Positions 52,911 through 53,088 of a stretch of DNA of 53,088 nucleotides are shown in pieces. The notes under the pieces are model-generated. The model saw only the letters and a program-made list of their open reading frames with translations, was not told the DNA's origin and did not search any database. The stretch lies in assembly GCF_006829085.1 (NCBI RefSeq), contig NZ_BJTC01000008.1:230028-283115 (forward strand), read 5' to 3'. Source of the DNA: Chryseobacterium sp. ON_d1. Lineage in GTDB: Bacteria; Bacteroidota; Bacteroidia; Flavobacteriales; Weeksellaceae. A program made the position numbers and the translations under genes. Numbering within the stretch: the first letter of the stretch is position 1; each line of letters opens with the position of its first letter.

Positions 52911-53021
52911 AGGAGCATTCTCCCGCTATCCATTCCTACTCCTCGCGCCAGGGTTTATTTTCCCAGCTAATCCCAGTGCTTCCACCTCCTGCTGCGGGGT
53001 AACCATTCCTATCGGGGCTAG
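52911..53021 (-). ncRNA. Structured intergenic RNA-like element (flavobacterial type)
   Basis: On the minus strand it starts CTAGCCCCGATAGGAATGG and ends AGGAATGGATAGCGGGAG, followed by AATGCTCC. CCCG near the start can pair with CGGG near the end, and GGAG-aatg-CTCC forms a small hairpin. I recall the AGCCC-GAT-AG ... GATAGCGGGA ... GCTCC layout as an abundant intergenic element in flavobacteria, possibly the Flavo-1 RNA family; the name is unverified. No gene is visible in 52814-53088, although the segment stays open in one frame for about 27 codons. Confidence 0.45.
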
Positions 53022-53088
53022 AAGTGAGTGAATGAATGATGAGTGATAAGTTATAAATGATGTGACGAGATTCGGGATACGGGTTCCG

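Overview
The window looks like a chromosomal segment of a flavobacterium (Bacteroidota), most likely Chryseobacterium or a close Weeksellaceae relative. The reasons are an AT-rich genome, almost no Shine-Dalgarno sequences, many promoters of the Bacteroidota TTTG-N~19-TAnnTTTG type, SusC/SusD outer-membrane pairs, and protein sequences of flavobacterial type. The genus is my inference; I could run no search.

Layout. 1-1.6 kb: a tRNA 3' fragment with terminator, then a Crp/Fnr regulator and a metallo-beta-lactamase-fold hydrolase. 1.7-3.1 kb: a SUKH-like protein and an AraC regulator. 3.3-7.6 kb (+): a molybdenum-cofactor operon moaA-moeA-moaC-mobA-moeB/rhodanese. 7.6-14.2 kb (-): a second, convergent Moco locus, TauE-like exporter-moaD-moaE-fdhD-small conserved protein-YdeP-type formate dehydrogenase-like enzyme-secreted molybdopterin-domain protein-bestrophin. 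Together the two loci supply almost all of Moco synthesis plus at least one enzyme that would use it; no mogA/moaB is present here. 14.4-18.0 kb (-): a secreted nuclease and a run of short orphan proteins and lipoproteins, one interrupted by a stop codon. 18.1-19.0 kb: tRNA-Pro, tRNA-Arg and a three-unit 196-bp tandem array, each unit ending in a tRNA 3' half.

19.0-23.3 kb (+): an e(P4)-type phosphatase; a TetR regulator, MFS exporter and isochorismatase-fold protein with two matching operators; an EamA protein; and a candidate small RNA. 23.4-26.2 kb (-): an SH3-type secreted protein, prmA, a REP-like element and a short-chain dehydrogenase. 26.5-33.8 kb (-): SusC-SusD-calcineurin phosphoesterase plus a glycerophosphodiester phosphodiesterase, suggestive of scavenging phosphodiesters. 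33.9-37.0 kb (-): an Oar-like TonB receptor. 37.3-39.3 kb (+): ligA. 39.4-40.9 kb (-): a RelE/ParE toxin-antitoxin pair whose toxin appears truncated, and two small orphans.

41.0-52.8 kb (-): a remodelled kdp potassium-uptake locus. In transcription order it has an NtrC-type sigma-54 activator, three tiny membrane-protein ORFs (the last is KdpF), kdpA, a 47-codon ORF, kdpB, kdpC, two outer-membrane beta-barrel proteins, a kinase-less KdpD sensor module and a separate PAS/HAMP histidine kinase. So the classical KdpD-KdpE pair is replaced by a split sensor and a sigma-54 activator, and the operon carries its own outer-membrane proteins. The last 200 bp hold a structured-looking intergenic element.

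The most promising leads are the micro-ORFs in the kdp operon, the twin TetR operators, the tRNA-fragment tandem array, the two nonsense-truncated small genes and the two RNA candidates.
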